Below, piece after piece: positions 12,064 to 24,961 of a stretch of DNA of 64,000 nucleotides (positions are counted from its first letter, which is position 1; each line of letters opens with the position of its first letter). The notes below the pieces were generated by a model. The model did no database searches. It was not told the origin of the DNA and saw only the letters and a list, made by a program, of their open reading frames with translations. This DNA comes from Dillenia suffruticosa (taxonomy: Eukaryota; Streptophyta; Magnoliopsida; Dilleniales; Dilleniaceae), in assembly GCA_033439265.1 (NCBI GenBank), contig JAVTVX010000026.1, positions 13,827,001 through 13,891,000 of the forward strand, given 5' to 3'. The translations under genes were made by a program, and so were the position numbers.

Positions 12064-12374
12064 GTTTGAGCAAAACAGAAACAAAAACTTCTATAGAAAT
12101 TTTCTTACATTCGAAAACAGAGGAAAATAATTTCTCTTAGCATACCCCTTTTTACAACTTAATCCCAAATAAAAACCCCAAAAAAAATCGAACATTAAGG
12201 ATCAAAGGAACATTGTATGTATGCAACAGAAAAGAATAGAATGAATGAATATAGGAAAGAAAGAAGAAATACCGAAGAAAGTAAGACGAGTTGTAAAACA
12301 TTTCTTGAGTTATGCAAAAAGCTCCTTAAAAGAACAACACTCCAAGCTTAAGCTAAAATCAAGATTGCTTCACC

Positions 12375-12423
<49 letters not shown>

Positions 12424-13100
12424 TTAGCTAAAAGAAACAGGATAGGAAGACGGAACCTGTAGAGATATACATGTTGGAGAGTTGTGTCGGAGGAGAGAGT
12501 GAGACTGGAACAGAGAAAAATCGTGGGACGGAGGAGAAGAAAATCAGGATCAACCTTTGTCAACAGGGAAAGCGTATCAGTAGCAGTAGCAGTGCAGTGG
12601 CAGTAGTAGAATCTTTTCTTTTTCAATTTAAACCCCTCTGCTTCTGCGTTTCCTTTTCATTATTGCCCTTCTGACTTGGCATTTGAGCTTCCCGTCTTCG
12701 CCTGTTTCTCTCTCCCCTCCCTTCCCTTCCATCTCACCCGCGTGCTCCTTTTCTTAATCCTCGCTCGTGCCCCACTTAACCTGGGCGGTCCAAAAACTTT
12801 ACGAGGTTTTGATTTCAAGTACGGACCAGAAGAGATAAGTAAAAAATTTTAAAATATAAGAGAATAAAATTTTAAAAAATAAATTATTGAATTTATTTTA
12901 AAATTTTTAATTCATTTTTATTTTAAAGATTGAAACAATTTTTTATTTTATTTTATTTTTATCTTTATAAATTAAATAATAATATTATTTATCAGATTTT
13001 ATATATCATTTGTAATGTTATTTAAGTGATCAAATCATAAAAAAATTTCAATTATAAGCTATTAATTTTAATTATATTTTTTGGGTAAATTATAGAAAAT
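12064..13100. other. PAN-like 5' region, then AT-rich DNA
   Basis: Bases 12064-12660 probably contain the promoter and leader of the PAN-like gene: a 40-base CT run (GA on the gene's strand) at 12379-12418 and purine-rich stretches. From about 12830 the sequence is nearly pure A/T with no coding signal. Confidence 0.45.
12379..12418. repeat. (CT)n microsatellite upstream of the PAN-like gene
   Basis: Twenty CT units, about 315 bases before the predicted start codon of the PAN-like gene. Confidence 0.9.
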
Positions 13101-13925
13101 CTTTTTATGATTTGACAGATTTTTAAATTATCCTATGATTTCAGAATCCATAAATTGGCCTTAAATTGTCTTCTCGATCGGCACGTGAGACGCATGTGTT
13201 ATATCTATCCCTTCGGTGCGTGAAACCCACACCTGCCCATCCCCCATTTTCGTCGACGGAAAGTGCCATAGCTCTCTCTCTCTCTCTTACCTCTCTCTTT
13301 AACAATCTTTCTAAAATTTCAAATTCTTTAACTTCAATTAAACCACAAAAATCACTACATCAAACATCAAAAAACCCTTCTTGATCCCCAATTTCGAACC
13401 CTCCACGGAAACCGCCATTACTGAGACGCCAGAGCTGCCTCCACCGCATTGAGCTTCTTTTCTTCAAATTAATTTTGGAATCTGTCTTATTTCTTCGTCT
13501 TGGGCTTGATTAAAACCTTGTAATACGTTTTCGATCCACAATTGCATTCAATTGTAATCACTGTCGTACCTTCCTGTCTCCGATTGTGAACTCCTTCAAA
13601 GTAGAAGAAACAAGTTTTGTTCGTAGAAGAACAAAAGAACAATTCTCTGATCATCAAGAGGCTCTGACAATAATCAGAATCGGGCTTTAATTGGGATTGA
13701 CAAAAGCTCACTGTTGGCAACGATGCGGTGGTGTGGCGGTGGAGCTTCTCCGACTTGAATTGGACGAAATTGATGATGAAGATGGGTTTTCCATGATGTA
13801 GAGATTGTGTTGAGGATTTAATCGATAAAAAAAATTATGAAGAACCAAGAAATTTTAGAGAGGGAAGGGGATGTTCTTTTCGTGTTGCAGAATAAAGAAG
13901 AAAAAGACGTAAAAGAAGGAGAAGA

Positions 13926-13961
<36 letters not shown>

Positions 13962-14815
13962 ACGTAAAGTTTTTTCTTCCTTTTTTTTTTAATTTTGTTT
14001 GAAGCCTAGAAGGAGATAAGTCTTAACTTGAACCGTATGTTCTGGTTTTGATTCCGGTTCAAAATGAACCTGTATAGGGAGGTTAAGGTTCAGTTCCAAC
14101 CCCATTTCCAGGTTATTATTTTCTCTCACTTCACTAAGATCTCTATCCTTCATCTCACCTCTCTTCTTGAAAATTACCCAAAGGGGTTCCAAGGTCGATT
14201 CAGCCACAAACGAGAAATTAGAGGACGATTACATGATCGATTTAGTAAGAACAATTACATGATCCCAGGGCTGGAAATCGAGATCATTAGGGGGAAAAAG
14301 GACGGAGGCGAAATCGACTTTGATGATCGATCCAGCCTCCGCGTCAAGATGAATTTCACCTTCGATTTCTGTCTTCTCCCATCGATTGAGATGAGAGAGA
14401 GTAAATCGCTTCTTCGATTTTATCTCCTTCGACAGAGATGAAATTAGCTCCTTCTAACGGAGGTTGAAATCCACTAGGATGGATGACCGATTCGTCTCAT
14501 TCGGTTTCATCTTAACTCTGAGATGAATTGAAAGGGAAAAAAAATCGAAGGAGAGAGAAATTAAAGAAACGTTCTGAGATAAGGGGTAGAGAGAGAAGAG
14601 GAGATAGACGAGATCGACTGGATCGACTGAGAGAAAGATAAGAGAGTGGGGAGGGTTGAAGGGGTTCGCAACCAGAGAAAACGAGGGGATTGAAGATTCT
14701 CACAACTCGGAAGAACCCAAAACAAGGGAAGAAAAAAAAATCCTAAACCGTGAAAAACCCGTAAATCCTTCCTTCGTGGTTCCAACCCTTGAACAGTTTT
14801 TGGTTCTTTGGTGAA
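13101..14815. other. Unassigned, moderately GC-richer region with several short frames
   Basis: Contains a (GA)n run at 13929-13957 and open frames up to about 125 codons (14064-14441, plus). None shows a domain, splice structure or family resemblance I know, and purine-rich low complexity explains much of the openness. It may be old transposon sequence. Reported as unexplained. Confidence 0.3.
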
Positions 14816-15239
14816 TTCGCGGGTAGTTCAGGTTTCCGCCATATTCTTGTGGGGGTGTAACAGTCCAATTCGAAAGAAAGGGAAATAAAGCCGTTGGTGT
14901 TGTGTGTTCTCTCAGAGAGAAGAAAAGCAGAGCATTGGAAGAGTGTGAGAAGTAGGAAGGAAGATCACAGTGGAAGTCGATGGAAGTGCTAAAGAGGATT
15001 ATTAATCGAGAGAACAAAAGGGAAGGATGAGAGAGAGGGAATCAGTGAGAGAGAGGATAGAGGGAGAGAGCTGGGTTAGAGAGAGAGAGAGAGAGAGAGA
15101 GCACTGTTCCATTGCCTTCCACCAATCATTAGCGATCAGTTGTTCAACTGTATTAACCAATTCTAACTAACTAGTCAAAGATTGAAAAGCTATCGAAACT
15201 AACCGTTGGTTTTGAAAGTCCTCTGCTAGCCGTTACGGT
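14816..15239 (-). mobile_element. Possible 3' LTR remnant of the adjacent gypsy fragment
   Basis: It lies directly downstream (minus sense) of the gypsy integrase/chromodomain fragment, after a polypurine-like stretch (AAAGGGGAGGA in minus sense, ending near 15240). It resembles the organisation of the complete element at 34183-37601, where a GA-rich LTR follows the chromodomain. It has a (GA)n run at about 15078-15100 and a TGTAACA at 14856-14862 that could be one LTR end. Borders are inferred, with no confirmed target duplication. Confidence 0.35.
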
Positions 15240-15890
15240 ATCCTCCCCTTTAAAATTTCTGTGTCCTCAAGATGTAAGGTGGGAAACTGGGTTTTAATAA
15301 ATCTCGTATCCTCCCAAGTGGATTCCCCGGACTAAAATTAACCTATCTAATTAGCCATTGAGTGATCGGTTCATTGTTCCTCAGAATTACCCTTCTCTTC
15401 TGCACTGCTTCTGACTCGACTAAAGATTGCTCTTGTCTGATCCTATCAAGGGCAAGGTAGGCATGGTTTCGTGAGTCGGGTCAAACTTGTTAAGTGAAAC
15501 ATGGAACACTCAGATAGATGTTGGATCATTGTGGCAACAGCAATGTATAATCTACCTTACCCATTTTAGCTACAATAGAAAAAGTACCATAAAATTTGGA
15601 AAACAATTTGGGTTGTCTTTGAAGTTCCATAAACATTTGTCTATAGTGCCATAACTTGAGATAGACGAGATCACCCACACTGAACTCTCTTTCATACTTA
15701 TTTTTATCGGCATGGATCTTCATTCTATTTTGAGTTTTGGTGATGTGATCTCAAAGAATCTGCAGCTTGGCTTGTTTGTTCTTGACAAAGTCTTCAACTG
15801 CTGGATTGATAGTATGCTAAAATGAAAATGAAAATGAAAATCAGTGTTGTACTGCCATTCTGCTAAATTCAACCATTTGTCTTCCGGGGT
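15240..15890 (-). pseudogene. Ty3/gypsy chromovirus fragment: integrase C-terminus and chromodomain
   Basis: In minus sense the frame 15526-15723 carries the integrase C-terminal module (EREFSVGDLVYLKLWHYRQM, then KFYGTFSIVAKMGKVDYTLL). Towards 15890 are relics of the integrase stretch that normally reads WLSLAEWWYN. Towards 15250 a chromodomain-like segment (TWEDTRFIKTQFP) is followed by a polypurine-like tract. Stops and frame changes break the reading, so it is dead. It belongs to the same broad family as the element at 34183-37601. Confidence 0.7.
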
Positions 15891-16824
15891 TTCAATTTAG
15901 TGGTGGTCTCAATATAATCCATTCATCATACAAAATTATGTGATTGAAAGGGTAAAAATGGCAGGTGAAGGTAAGAACTTTAGTCACCCACTCAAGTCGG
16001 GTTTGGTTGATTAATCCACTCGAAGTTTGTCCATTCTTACTCTACATTCCATACAAAATTATCACCAAAACATAAAAGATAAGATAATAAAAAAAATAAA
16101 TTTTAATACAAAGTCCATAAAACACACATCTCCAATAATACCATAGAATTTAAATTTATATTGTATAAAAAATTTACATACAAAGACTTATTTAAAATCA
16201 TATCGAAAACAAAGAAAATAATTATGAAATTAAAAATCTATAATAATACAATAATGTCTACATATAATTGTATATACTATTGTAATTTATAAATTAAAAA
16301 AAAAAAAGAAGGTGAGCTCATCACCCGGGGATTGCAAAATTCTAAACTACTACAGGTTATAAATCTATCTAAATCATCACAATCCAGTGATACAAACTCT
16401 TTTCTCCAATTTAGTGATCTCATATTCAAATTCTTATATAATCAAAAATAAATAAATAAATACATAAATCTGTAAATCAACATGTGTTAAAGGGTCGAAT
16501 TTGGCGAAATTATGCTCCCCTTCTATCAGGTTTAGGGGTCCGATTTAGGTACTTTTTTTATGTGAAAATTTTGATCTCACTTTTTTTTTAATTATATTCA
16601 CCAGGAGCAATGCCAAGAAGACGGGATTGTGTAGACTTGAATCTCACCACTCGTGGGAGACGAGCACTCTTGTACTACTAGGTAATCCAGAATAGGATGG
16701 CTCAATGAAAGCAGCAAGGATCGAATTTGTATAAAAGCATGATGTATGTCAAAGCAATAAATATTACCGATTCCTGAGCAAGTATGGTCTAAAAACCTAC
16801 CAGAATCCCAAGGATACAATACAA
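15891..16824. other. AT-rich intergenic DNA with a possible short retroposon
   Basis: No gene. Bases 16378-16465 resemble the short retroposon at 45261-45348: both hold AGTGATACAAACTC and TTCAAATTCTT before an A-rich tail, here running into AAAT repeats. Confidence 0.4.
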
Positions 16825-17110
16825 CACTGTTCTAGTGGTCATTGATGGGCTCACAAATTTAGGTATTTCATAACTCTACAGCATCCTTAACACTGTCTTC
16901 AAAGCAGCTCAATTGTTTGCAAACTATGGGCTCAAGTTACATGGGTTATTAGTATCTGTTGGAGATAGTGTATTTATAAGTCTCTTCTGACAAGAACTAT
17001 TCAAGTTAATAGGTACTTAATTGAAACTCGGTAGCGTCTATCATCTCCAAACAAGTGGACAAAGTAAAAGACTCGATCAGAGTTTGGCATATTAGCTGAG
17101 GTGTATAACT
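16825..17110 (+). pseudogene. Ty3/gypsy integrase core relic, plus strand
   Basis: Plus-sense reading gives VLVVIDGLTNLG near 16830, then AAQLFANYGLKLHGL, an ISLF-stop-QELFKLIGT stretch and VYHLQTSGQSKRLDQSLAY, which line up with the integrase core (family: VVVDRLTKYGHF, LHGLP, WQELFKLMGTQL, YHPQTDGQTE). Several in-frame stops show decay. It lies on the opposite strand from the fragment at 15240-15890, so the two come from separate or rearranged insertions. Confidence 0.65.
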
Positions 17111-18152
17111 TCTGACAAACAGGGTAAATTTTCTTATCTGTTTTTTGAAGGTCTCGCCAGCCTTAAATGTGCAGAGACTTGATTCAGAATTTGGTGGGAA
17201 ACCCTGGAGGGGAGGGAAAATGATGAGATGGTTGTGAGATCTCTTGCCATGAAATCGATGTCTTTCTACGGTGGCATTAGCATATAAAAGACAACGAAAA
17301 ATTTTATTGTTCTGCCGCAATCCTAATTATTAAATGAAAATCAAAAGGGTGGATTTGTGTGTTGTGTGGTTTTTTTTTCTTTTTTTTAATTCTTCAAGCA
17401 AGCTCGGCATTGTGCTTGTGCAGACGCAACGCAAGACCATGTCCTCGCTCTCTCTCCAAGTGTTTGCAAGAGGTTGATGCAAATGAAGACCCCCAGTCCC
17501 CACTGAGCCGGGGGAGGTGTTATATCTTAATATATATATATATATATATAATTTAAGAAGTATAAATTAAAATATTATTTGTCCCTTAAAAATTTTACAA
17601 TCTTGTTATGTTTAGTTCTTCTGTATAAATCTTAAGTTTTGCCCATGTTGCTAGGCCGTCCTTCGATCTTCTATTAGGGTAGTTTTTATGATTGAATATG
17701 ACAGTAGTTCATGCAAGTCCAGAAAAGCTAAGAGATCACCATTGGAAGTCATTTGATCAATGCGGAACCCACAAACGCCAAAAAGGAAGCTCTGATACTT
17801 GAACCTACACACAGAACGTAAGGGTACCACATCAGGCGACCTACAAGGGCCCTTTATTCAGATCACAGAATGGCATGCCAAGGACTGACAAGAGGTACTT
17901 TATGTTGTGTGGAAAGGCCTATAATCTCTGAAAGAGGCTAACAAGACTTGCGCCCGTCGTCCGTTCCAATGCATGAGCTGGTCAGCAACATACCCCATTG
18001 CCAAACAAGGGAGCTGGCACGCCCAATAAGTACTTTCAGATTTCTCCATGAAATTAATAACCAAGTGAAAATAAAAAATGCCTTTCTTGTATCTATTTTA
18101 CTATAGATAAAAAAGGATTATACAGTGTAATTTTGCAAATGAGTGTAACATT
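17111..18152. other. Intergenic DNA with a TA microsatellite
   Basis: Holds (TA)n at 17530-17551. The part from about 17,640 towards 18,152 probably contains the 3' untranslated region of the choline-transporter-like gene. No other gene is seen. Confidence 0.45.
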
Positions 18153-21100
18153 TTAAACAGATGGTGAGTCTTGTATGCGGCTATCAAGCCGATTGTGAGC
18201 AAGTACTTCCCTGGCTCGTGCACTCCTATATTGCAGACGCTGGTGTAGTGTTTCTGACAATTGGTCAAAGAACTCGGTATCCCATCTGTTGATCAGTAAT
18301 GGATCCAATGCGTAACAAATATATATTGATGTAACTGCACTTTCAACCACCACCGTAGCTAGTCCCACCTGGAAAGCATAAAATTGGCACTTTAAGCATC
18401 ACAAAGCAACTAGTTTCGCTCAAGCTCAGTTACAAGTGGTCAGCCAATTCATATAACATGCATGCTGGTAAAAGTAATGAAGATATACCTACCTGAAGTC
18501 GGAAATACCAAATAAATGCCATTCGGACCACTTCCATCATAAGTGTAAACAAAGATTGTTACCATTAAATAACTTGTAATATATAAGATGCCTTTATAGT
18601 GAGCCAGGTGGAGAGGAATCCAGCACTGCCCCAACCTCCCATGGAGTCATTTGATAGTAGTACTTGAAATACATGTAAGTTCTTACCAGTTTATTATCAC
18701 CAACGGATTGGTAATAACATAACACTTTGAGAAGTCTTTTGAGGAAGGACCAAGAAAGAAAACGTGATTGGCATGCTTGAAAAGTGACACCCCAACATAA
18801 AAAATTGGATAATTCTGCCTTTGGGCCCTCTTACTTGCAGCTGATGTGCAATGTAACATGGCCCACTCATCCTTAGTTATCTCATGTGGCAAATTTAACC
18901 TTAATACAAACCAAGTCCATAAAGTTTGTGTCATAATAAGAGATTCCCACTAGTCATGAAAGCAGCAAAAACCAATGTGTACTTACCACTTAATTGTGGT
19001 ATTGCTGCAGAGCAAAATTGACCCTCTTTTTGCCACCAAAGCAATTTTGAACCAATGGATAAATGACAATTGACATGGTCAGTGGCTTAAGAATATCTAT
19101 ATATTATTTATACTTATAAATATATAATTTATACTTATAAATGATGGGTAGCTGTAACATCACATTCTCTCATTCTGCCCAGTAAATCAATAAGGATGTC
19201 CACCTTCACCCTCAAGTTCAGGTCTGAGGATCCAAAATCGAATAGTTCTTCCATGTCACCTGCATCCAAATTCATGCGGCAAAGCTTTGTTTCGAGGTTT
19301 CTTTGTATTCCTCTATTAGATTTTAGGCTTTTTTTTTCTAGAGGCTAGTAACTAGCATCATGAAGATGATAACCAAGCACTCCCTACCTAGATACCAGCA
19401 AATTGATTCAGATAAGAGTGAAGATCAAACCCAACCATGATCTGACCATGTCGCAGTCACAAAAAGGGCAGATCTCCAGGCCAGTTGTGGACTCCCAAAA
19501 GGACAACAACTACCTCTAGTGGAACATGACATGACATCATTTTGAAAACTCTAAGGTCCTGATTGCGTCCAAAAATGAAGTAGGATAGCACTGCTCAATC
19601 ATGATAAGAGACCAAATTCTTTCCTAACTTCTGTGGGCAATTTTAATTCCTTTCAAGTTAGCAAGGGAAGTAAGCTTCTATAATTCACCTTTAAAGATAT
19701 TCCTTTTTCATAATAGATGGGCAGCCAAATGTTTCCAAATTCAATGTCTCAGACCCACCAGGGAAACTCCAATAGAAAATGTACGGGATAGAACCATTTA
19801 AATTGTATTGGTGCATATACTGAATGCCAAAGGTGGTTTACATTAAAGTTGAACATAGCAGATAGGGTATCATGGAGAAAATTGAATACCCTTTCTTCCA
19901 GCTTCTGTCAAAACAAACATTAGGTAATTTTTGATTCGTTATGCCTTATCACTCCTAACGGGGTTAACTGTGTTCAAATTAAGCTCTTCACAGGAAGTAT
20001 ATTCAAAATTTAGAGCATAAGATACAAGAGAGAAAAAGAAATTAAAATGGGAAGTAAAGAGGAACCAAAAGAAAAATGAAAAAAAAATATATATGTATAT
20101 GATTTATGTATTATGGCTGCAAATATCCATGACAATAAATTATGCTTGTGGGAAAAACCTGCTCAAAATGAACCTTAAGAAACTTACCAAAATCATTCCC
20201 ATTAACATGGCAGTTGAACCCACCATGACCATTCTCTCTTCTGATTTACGATATGCCCAAACTCCGGAGCATGTCCCAGTTATAAGCCCTCCCAAAACAG
20301 TGCCCATGAGTAGGACCGCCCCAGAACAATCATAAGCTATTAGTGCTTCAACCCCAGTTGACTGAAACAGCTCCCATGCATCCCTTGCCGAATGGTTGAA
20401 GCCTTTACCATAAACAGCTATCTGCCATGAAAAGGAGTTTCAAACAATAACATGAACAATGATATTATATTTCCAGAAACTGACAAAAGCAAACAAGAGC
20501 TATGCGTTGATTTAACAAGTAGAATTTCATAACGGGCTAAAAATGTGATCAAGCAAGTCATTGGATTACTGGGCTACAAATTATATAAACAACTAGGTTT
20601 CAAAATCTGGAAACGGAGGGGACAAATTCTGAGCATATACCTTAGTAGCAAACAACATGATACCAAATTTAGACATCTTCTGAAAAGAAAATACTACCTG
20701 GACAAAAGCATACTTGTTGAAGAAACGTACAAGCGTCTCTACTAGATGAAAGAGGAAATCAACACAGCACAGCAAGCACTCATTGCTGCCAATCTTCGAC
20801 CGAAATCCTCTGATCTGGAAAATATCACACAAGCTGCATTATCGAATCACAAGTATTTATTTGACATCAATAGCAACCTTCATCAATAATAAGTTCAAGA
20901 GGGAATGATGCTAATGTACCTCCCACCGCAGAGTCCGAATGGCAGCAGTAAAGAGTGATCCATAGCAAATGCTACCAAAAGAAGTAGTCACAGCATATCG
21001 AACTGACTTCATTAATGACTTAGCCGGCATTGTTGCTGCTTCTCGACCACCATGTATGAGGACAAGGAAGACCTTGCCAGACACTATTACATGAACAGTA

Positions 21101-23640
21101 TTGCATAAGACTGCACCGGTCCAAAATAAGCTTATAGAGAGGACCTGTGACATGAATGATAACATTCATCAGAGATCATGGCTGAAGTGTATGAGCAACC
21201 AACCTAAGGTTTATGGACATGACACAAAAGAGCCACTCCGACAGTGATGAATTACTGTGCATGAATGAGTAGATGCACACTGAACAAAGGAAAAAACTTA
21301 TGGAACAGAATAATGTGGAAAAGAAACTATTAACTTCAGCAGCAGTCAAGAATTAAAGCCTGGAGTTTTTGGGTGCAATCTTAGAAAGATGTTAAAGAAG
21401 GTACTAACTTCACCCAATGACAAATTAAATGTAAAAGCCTGGAGTTTTTGGATGCAATCTTATACAGGATGCAAACTAAAAGTCCAATGAGTATTGGAAA
21501 TATGTTGACATATGTCATATTTGCTGCATTGAAAGGTAGCAGCCAAATAAGCCAGATGAAATGAAGAGCAAACTTGCCAGCTCACCACAAGAAGCCACCA
21601 GCGACCACCATCACCAAAGCTTGAGGCCACGACGCCAGCAGCCCCAAAGGACCATATCCCCATCCATAAAAGCATCACTAGCATAAAAGCATAAGCTACT
21701 CTCATAACTTCAGGAAGGCTCCATACCATCTTCACGGCTTTTTGCAGCACCAGCATGGTGAATGGGAGTCTATAGACAAAGAGCAAGAGAAAACTGTAGC
21801 GAATATCTTGTTCAGCAACTGAGAGCGAGAGAGGGAGAGAGAGAGAGAGAGGGAGGGAGGGAAGGAGTGTAGAATAAGATAATCATACTTAAAATGTTAC
21901 TTGGAGCAAGCTGGTAGAAAAGGTTCCTAATTTAAAGAGAAATACCACCAAATTTTGGAGTAAGATGTACAGCATCAGAAATACCACCAAATATAAGAGG
22001 GAAAAAAATACCATACATGTCAGCAGTTAATTGCTTTAGAAATCATGTTAATGATAGTGATGCATACAATTCTGACAACCATATGTGCCACTGCTCTCAT
22101 ATCTCATAAAATTAATAAACAGAAAGTGGTAGTAAAACACTTCCCGAGTTTGTGCTTCAAAAAAAAAAAAGGAAAAAATAACTTTTTGTGGGTGTTGAGC
22201 TACTACACCTGCGGATCGAAGATCTTTTTCCCTAAAGGACATGAAGACAATAAATAGACAAGCCAATGGAAAGAAACTGGGTCTCCTCAAGAGTTGTCAA
22301 ATATTGGAAAGAAAGAGAACCAGCACACATACCTCTTATGGAACAGAACACTTAGCACCAACAAGGTTAATATAACTACTGCTGCCTAAAAGTTTGATCC
22401 TTCACAAGTAGAATTACCTTGAAATCTTGCAGATAAATTTTGGATAGCAAAAACAAGATATTGGATGGAAAGCTCTTAAGTTTTAGGTAGGACATTAACT
22501 TGAATTTGACCTTTTCTGCTCTTCGTCTGCTATCCTAAATAGGATGACCCGTAGGTTTTAAAACCAAACACGCAATTCCTCATGATCACTCCATAAAGCA
22601 GCAACCACTAAGAACATCACAATCACATATGGTAATTATGAAACATAATTTGATGAAAAGGGGTTTATCCAGAAATATCACTAACAAAACTGAAAACTCA
22701 AAATGAAGAAAAACCCAAAATTCAATTGATTTAATCCTTTTTAAATTATCATCCATTTATGCCAAAAAAAAATGATCAAGCATGCGCAAGTTCACAATGA
22801 TCACACAGTAAAGCAACCACTGAGAACATCATAATCATAGTGCAAACATCATTATTCATCAAAACTAGATTTATAAGGAAAAAAAATTAATTGATGCTTA
22901 CCTTTCTACAACAGAAATAACATACAAGAACTGCAACCCAGCACCAATAGCAAAAGCCACACCCCAGAAAAACTGTTCAACCCAGAAGCACAAAACACTA
23001 ATCACCGCAAGATATGTAGTCAATATGTGCACAGAAACCTTCATCATATGATTGGCTTGGGATCCAAGAAACAGCAACCAAATCCAACCTAGTACAGTGC
23101 CAACCCCACCGGCGACCGCATAAAGCGGCCAATAATCCTCGGTCAAACCTTTCCGATTCTCCAAAATCCCATTCGTGTACCGGTCAAGGTTCAACCTATC
23201 ACTCTTTTTAAACCTATTTAGCCCCAAAACTGCTAGCACAAACCCTAATCCTACTAAATGTATTGCAAATATACCTAACCAGAATACATCTCTCCAGTGC
23301 CGATCCGATGATAGATTGAATCGATTGTCTGACCTAGAACCCGCCTGAGAATTGAAGATAGAGACAAAGATTTAATGAAAAGTTGAATTAGTTCTAGTTT
23401 TCGACTCCGTTTGGTTCATAGAAAATAAGAAAACCATTTTATCTGTTTTCCGTAGTTTTTTAAGTCAACCTTGGACAAATAGTACGGAGATTTTCTGCCA
23501 AACAAACGGAGTAAAGGATTAAGCATGAATTTTGAGTGAAGTTGTGTGCGCGGGTGTGTATGTACCTGGTCGGGGTTGGCTGCGAGTGAAGGAGAGTTCG
23601 AGAAAGCGGAGGAAGAGGCATCGCTTTGAGAGTCGCTCAT
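18153..23640 (-). CDS. Choline-transporter-like (SLC44/CTL, PNS1) membrane protein, 497 aa
   Basis: Seven minus-strand exons: 23566-23640, 22902-23344, 21586-21769, 20920-21144, 20698-20814, 20188-20421, 18153-18368. They total 1494 bases in perfect phase with GT-AG borders throughout. The protein starts with a Ser-rich cytosolic head (MSDSQSDASSSAFSNSPS), then a first membrane segment (DVFWLGIFAIHLVGLGFVLA) and a series of about ten hydrophobic segments. Family marks include SLFWTGAVLCNTVHVIVSG, SLMKSVRYAVTTSFGSICYG and VVESAVTSIYICYALDP. Relatives sit in plasma or endomembranes and are annotated as choline or related amine transporters; transport by this member is inferred. A (GA)n run lies directly upstream of the ATG. 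Arabidopsis At1g25500 is the likely positional counterpart. The last intron (18369-20187) is 1.8 kb and holds nothing recognised. Intact. Confidence 0.9.
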
Positions 23641-23647
23641 GGTATAG

Positions 23648-23692
<45 letters not shown>

Positions 23693-24443
23693 AGAACGGA
23701 AACCGAAGACTTCAACGGCTAAGAGGAAAGGGGGATCTAACGTTAGGCCTTTTCAGAGAGAGAGAGAGAGAGAGAGGGAACAATGATGGAGATGTGCGAA
23801 TGAGTATGCCAGCATTGCAGTTGGTGTTGCCTTGTTGGCAAAATGGGTCCTACAATACTATAAAACCAGCGTGTCAGACGTGCTCTCTCCCCGTCTCTCC
23901 CTGTCTCTCCCCCCCCCCCTCTCTCTCTCTCTCTCTCACTCTCTCTCCATGTCTAACTCACGCGATCCTCCCGGCCACCGCCATCCATCCAACTAGTCTC
24001 TTTAATCCTAAAGAAAATAAATAAAAAATAACACAACAAAAATAATAGTAGAATGGATAAGGAAACATCAAATTGAAAGTGAGATCCCCCCGCCACGGGG
24101 GGAGGGAAAAAGATAAATTTCATGTGAAAAATAATAATTATTTTTTTCTTTTTCTTTTTCTTTTTCTGTAAAAAGGAATTTATTATGTAAGATTTTTTTT
24201 TCTTTTTCTAGTCTTAGTAAGATCACCCCATATGGAATATAGTAATTTTTTGTAATTTTTTTTTAAATTATTGATTTAAACAAATAAGGTAAATGCACTT
24301 GTAAGGAAGAAAAAAATGAAGGGAAGGAAAATGAAATTGATTATATGGTTAAATAATTTAAATAGATTTTTCTTATTATCATTCTTATTTTAATGATAAT
24401 TAAAAAACTCAATTGCAATACATCACTTCTGACCTTCACATCT
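23641..24443. other. 5' region of the choline-transporter-like gene
   Basis: Leader and likely promoter of the gene to the left, with several GA/CT runs, then AT-rich sequence from about 24000. No open frame of interest. Confidence 0.5.
23652..23682. repeat. (GA)n microsatellite in the choline-transporter-like gene leader
   Basis: Pure GA run beginning 12 bases upstream of the start codon at 23640; CT on the gene's strand. A second GA run lies at about 23756-23776 and a CT run at about 23919-23940. Confidence 0.9.
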
Positions 24444-24450
24444 ATGTTTA

Positions 24451-24954
24451 AGGGTGAGTATTCGATTAAATCGTAATCAAAATTATCAAAATTATAATAA
24501 CCGCATTAATTTGGATATGTAATTTTCATAACTATAATTTAATCAAATACACTAACACCCGATAATTCATTTGACTAAATTAGATGGTTAATTGAGTTTA
24601 GTTATCCAAATTATGCACTACACACTATATTAGTTTTAAATTTTAGATTTATAGAGTTTTTTATTAATTATAATATTTTTTCTCTTTTAAATTTTAATTA
24701 TAATATTATAATAATATTTATATGAATAAAAACTATCTAAAAATATATATAATATTTTTAATTAATTCAATTTTTCGATCTAAATGAAATAAAAATTACT
24801 AAAACTTGATAATTGATCAAATAAATCAAATTAAAGTTTAATTTTACACAAGATCAAATCAAATCTCTAATAAATCACTCAAAATAAAAAAAATAAAAAA
24901 AAAAACCGATTAGAATACAATAGTTGTTTTGATTTTAATTGAAAAATATTCACC
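24451..24954. mobile_element. hAT-like MITE, 504 bp, with target duplication ATGTTTA
   Basis: The left end AGGGTGAGTATTCGATTAAA is mirrored at the right end, whose reverse complement begins GGTGAATATT. ATGTTTA flanks both sides (24444-24450 and 24955-24961); with one more base the repeat is 7 of 8, fitting hAT insertion. The interior is almost pure A/T. The same family, opposite orientation, occurs at 48344-49278, where ATTCGATTAAATCGTAATCAAAAT recurs in part. Confidence 0.6.
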
Positions 24955-24961
24955 ATGTTTA

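Noticed and set aside
14064-14441. 125-codon plus frame
   Set aside because: No domain, no splice context, no recognisable relatives; neighbourhood is low-complexity, so not called as a gene.
23532-24024. Plus-strand frames with long Arg-Glu repeats
   Set aside because: Produced by GA microsatellites in the leader of the choline-transporter-like gene.
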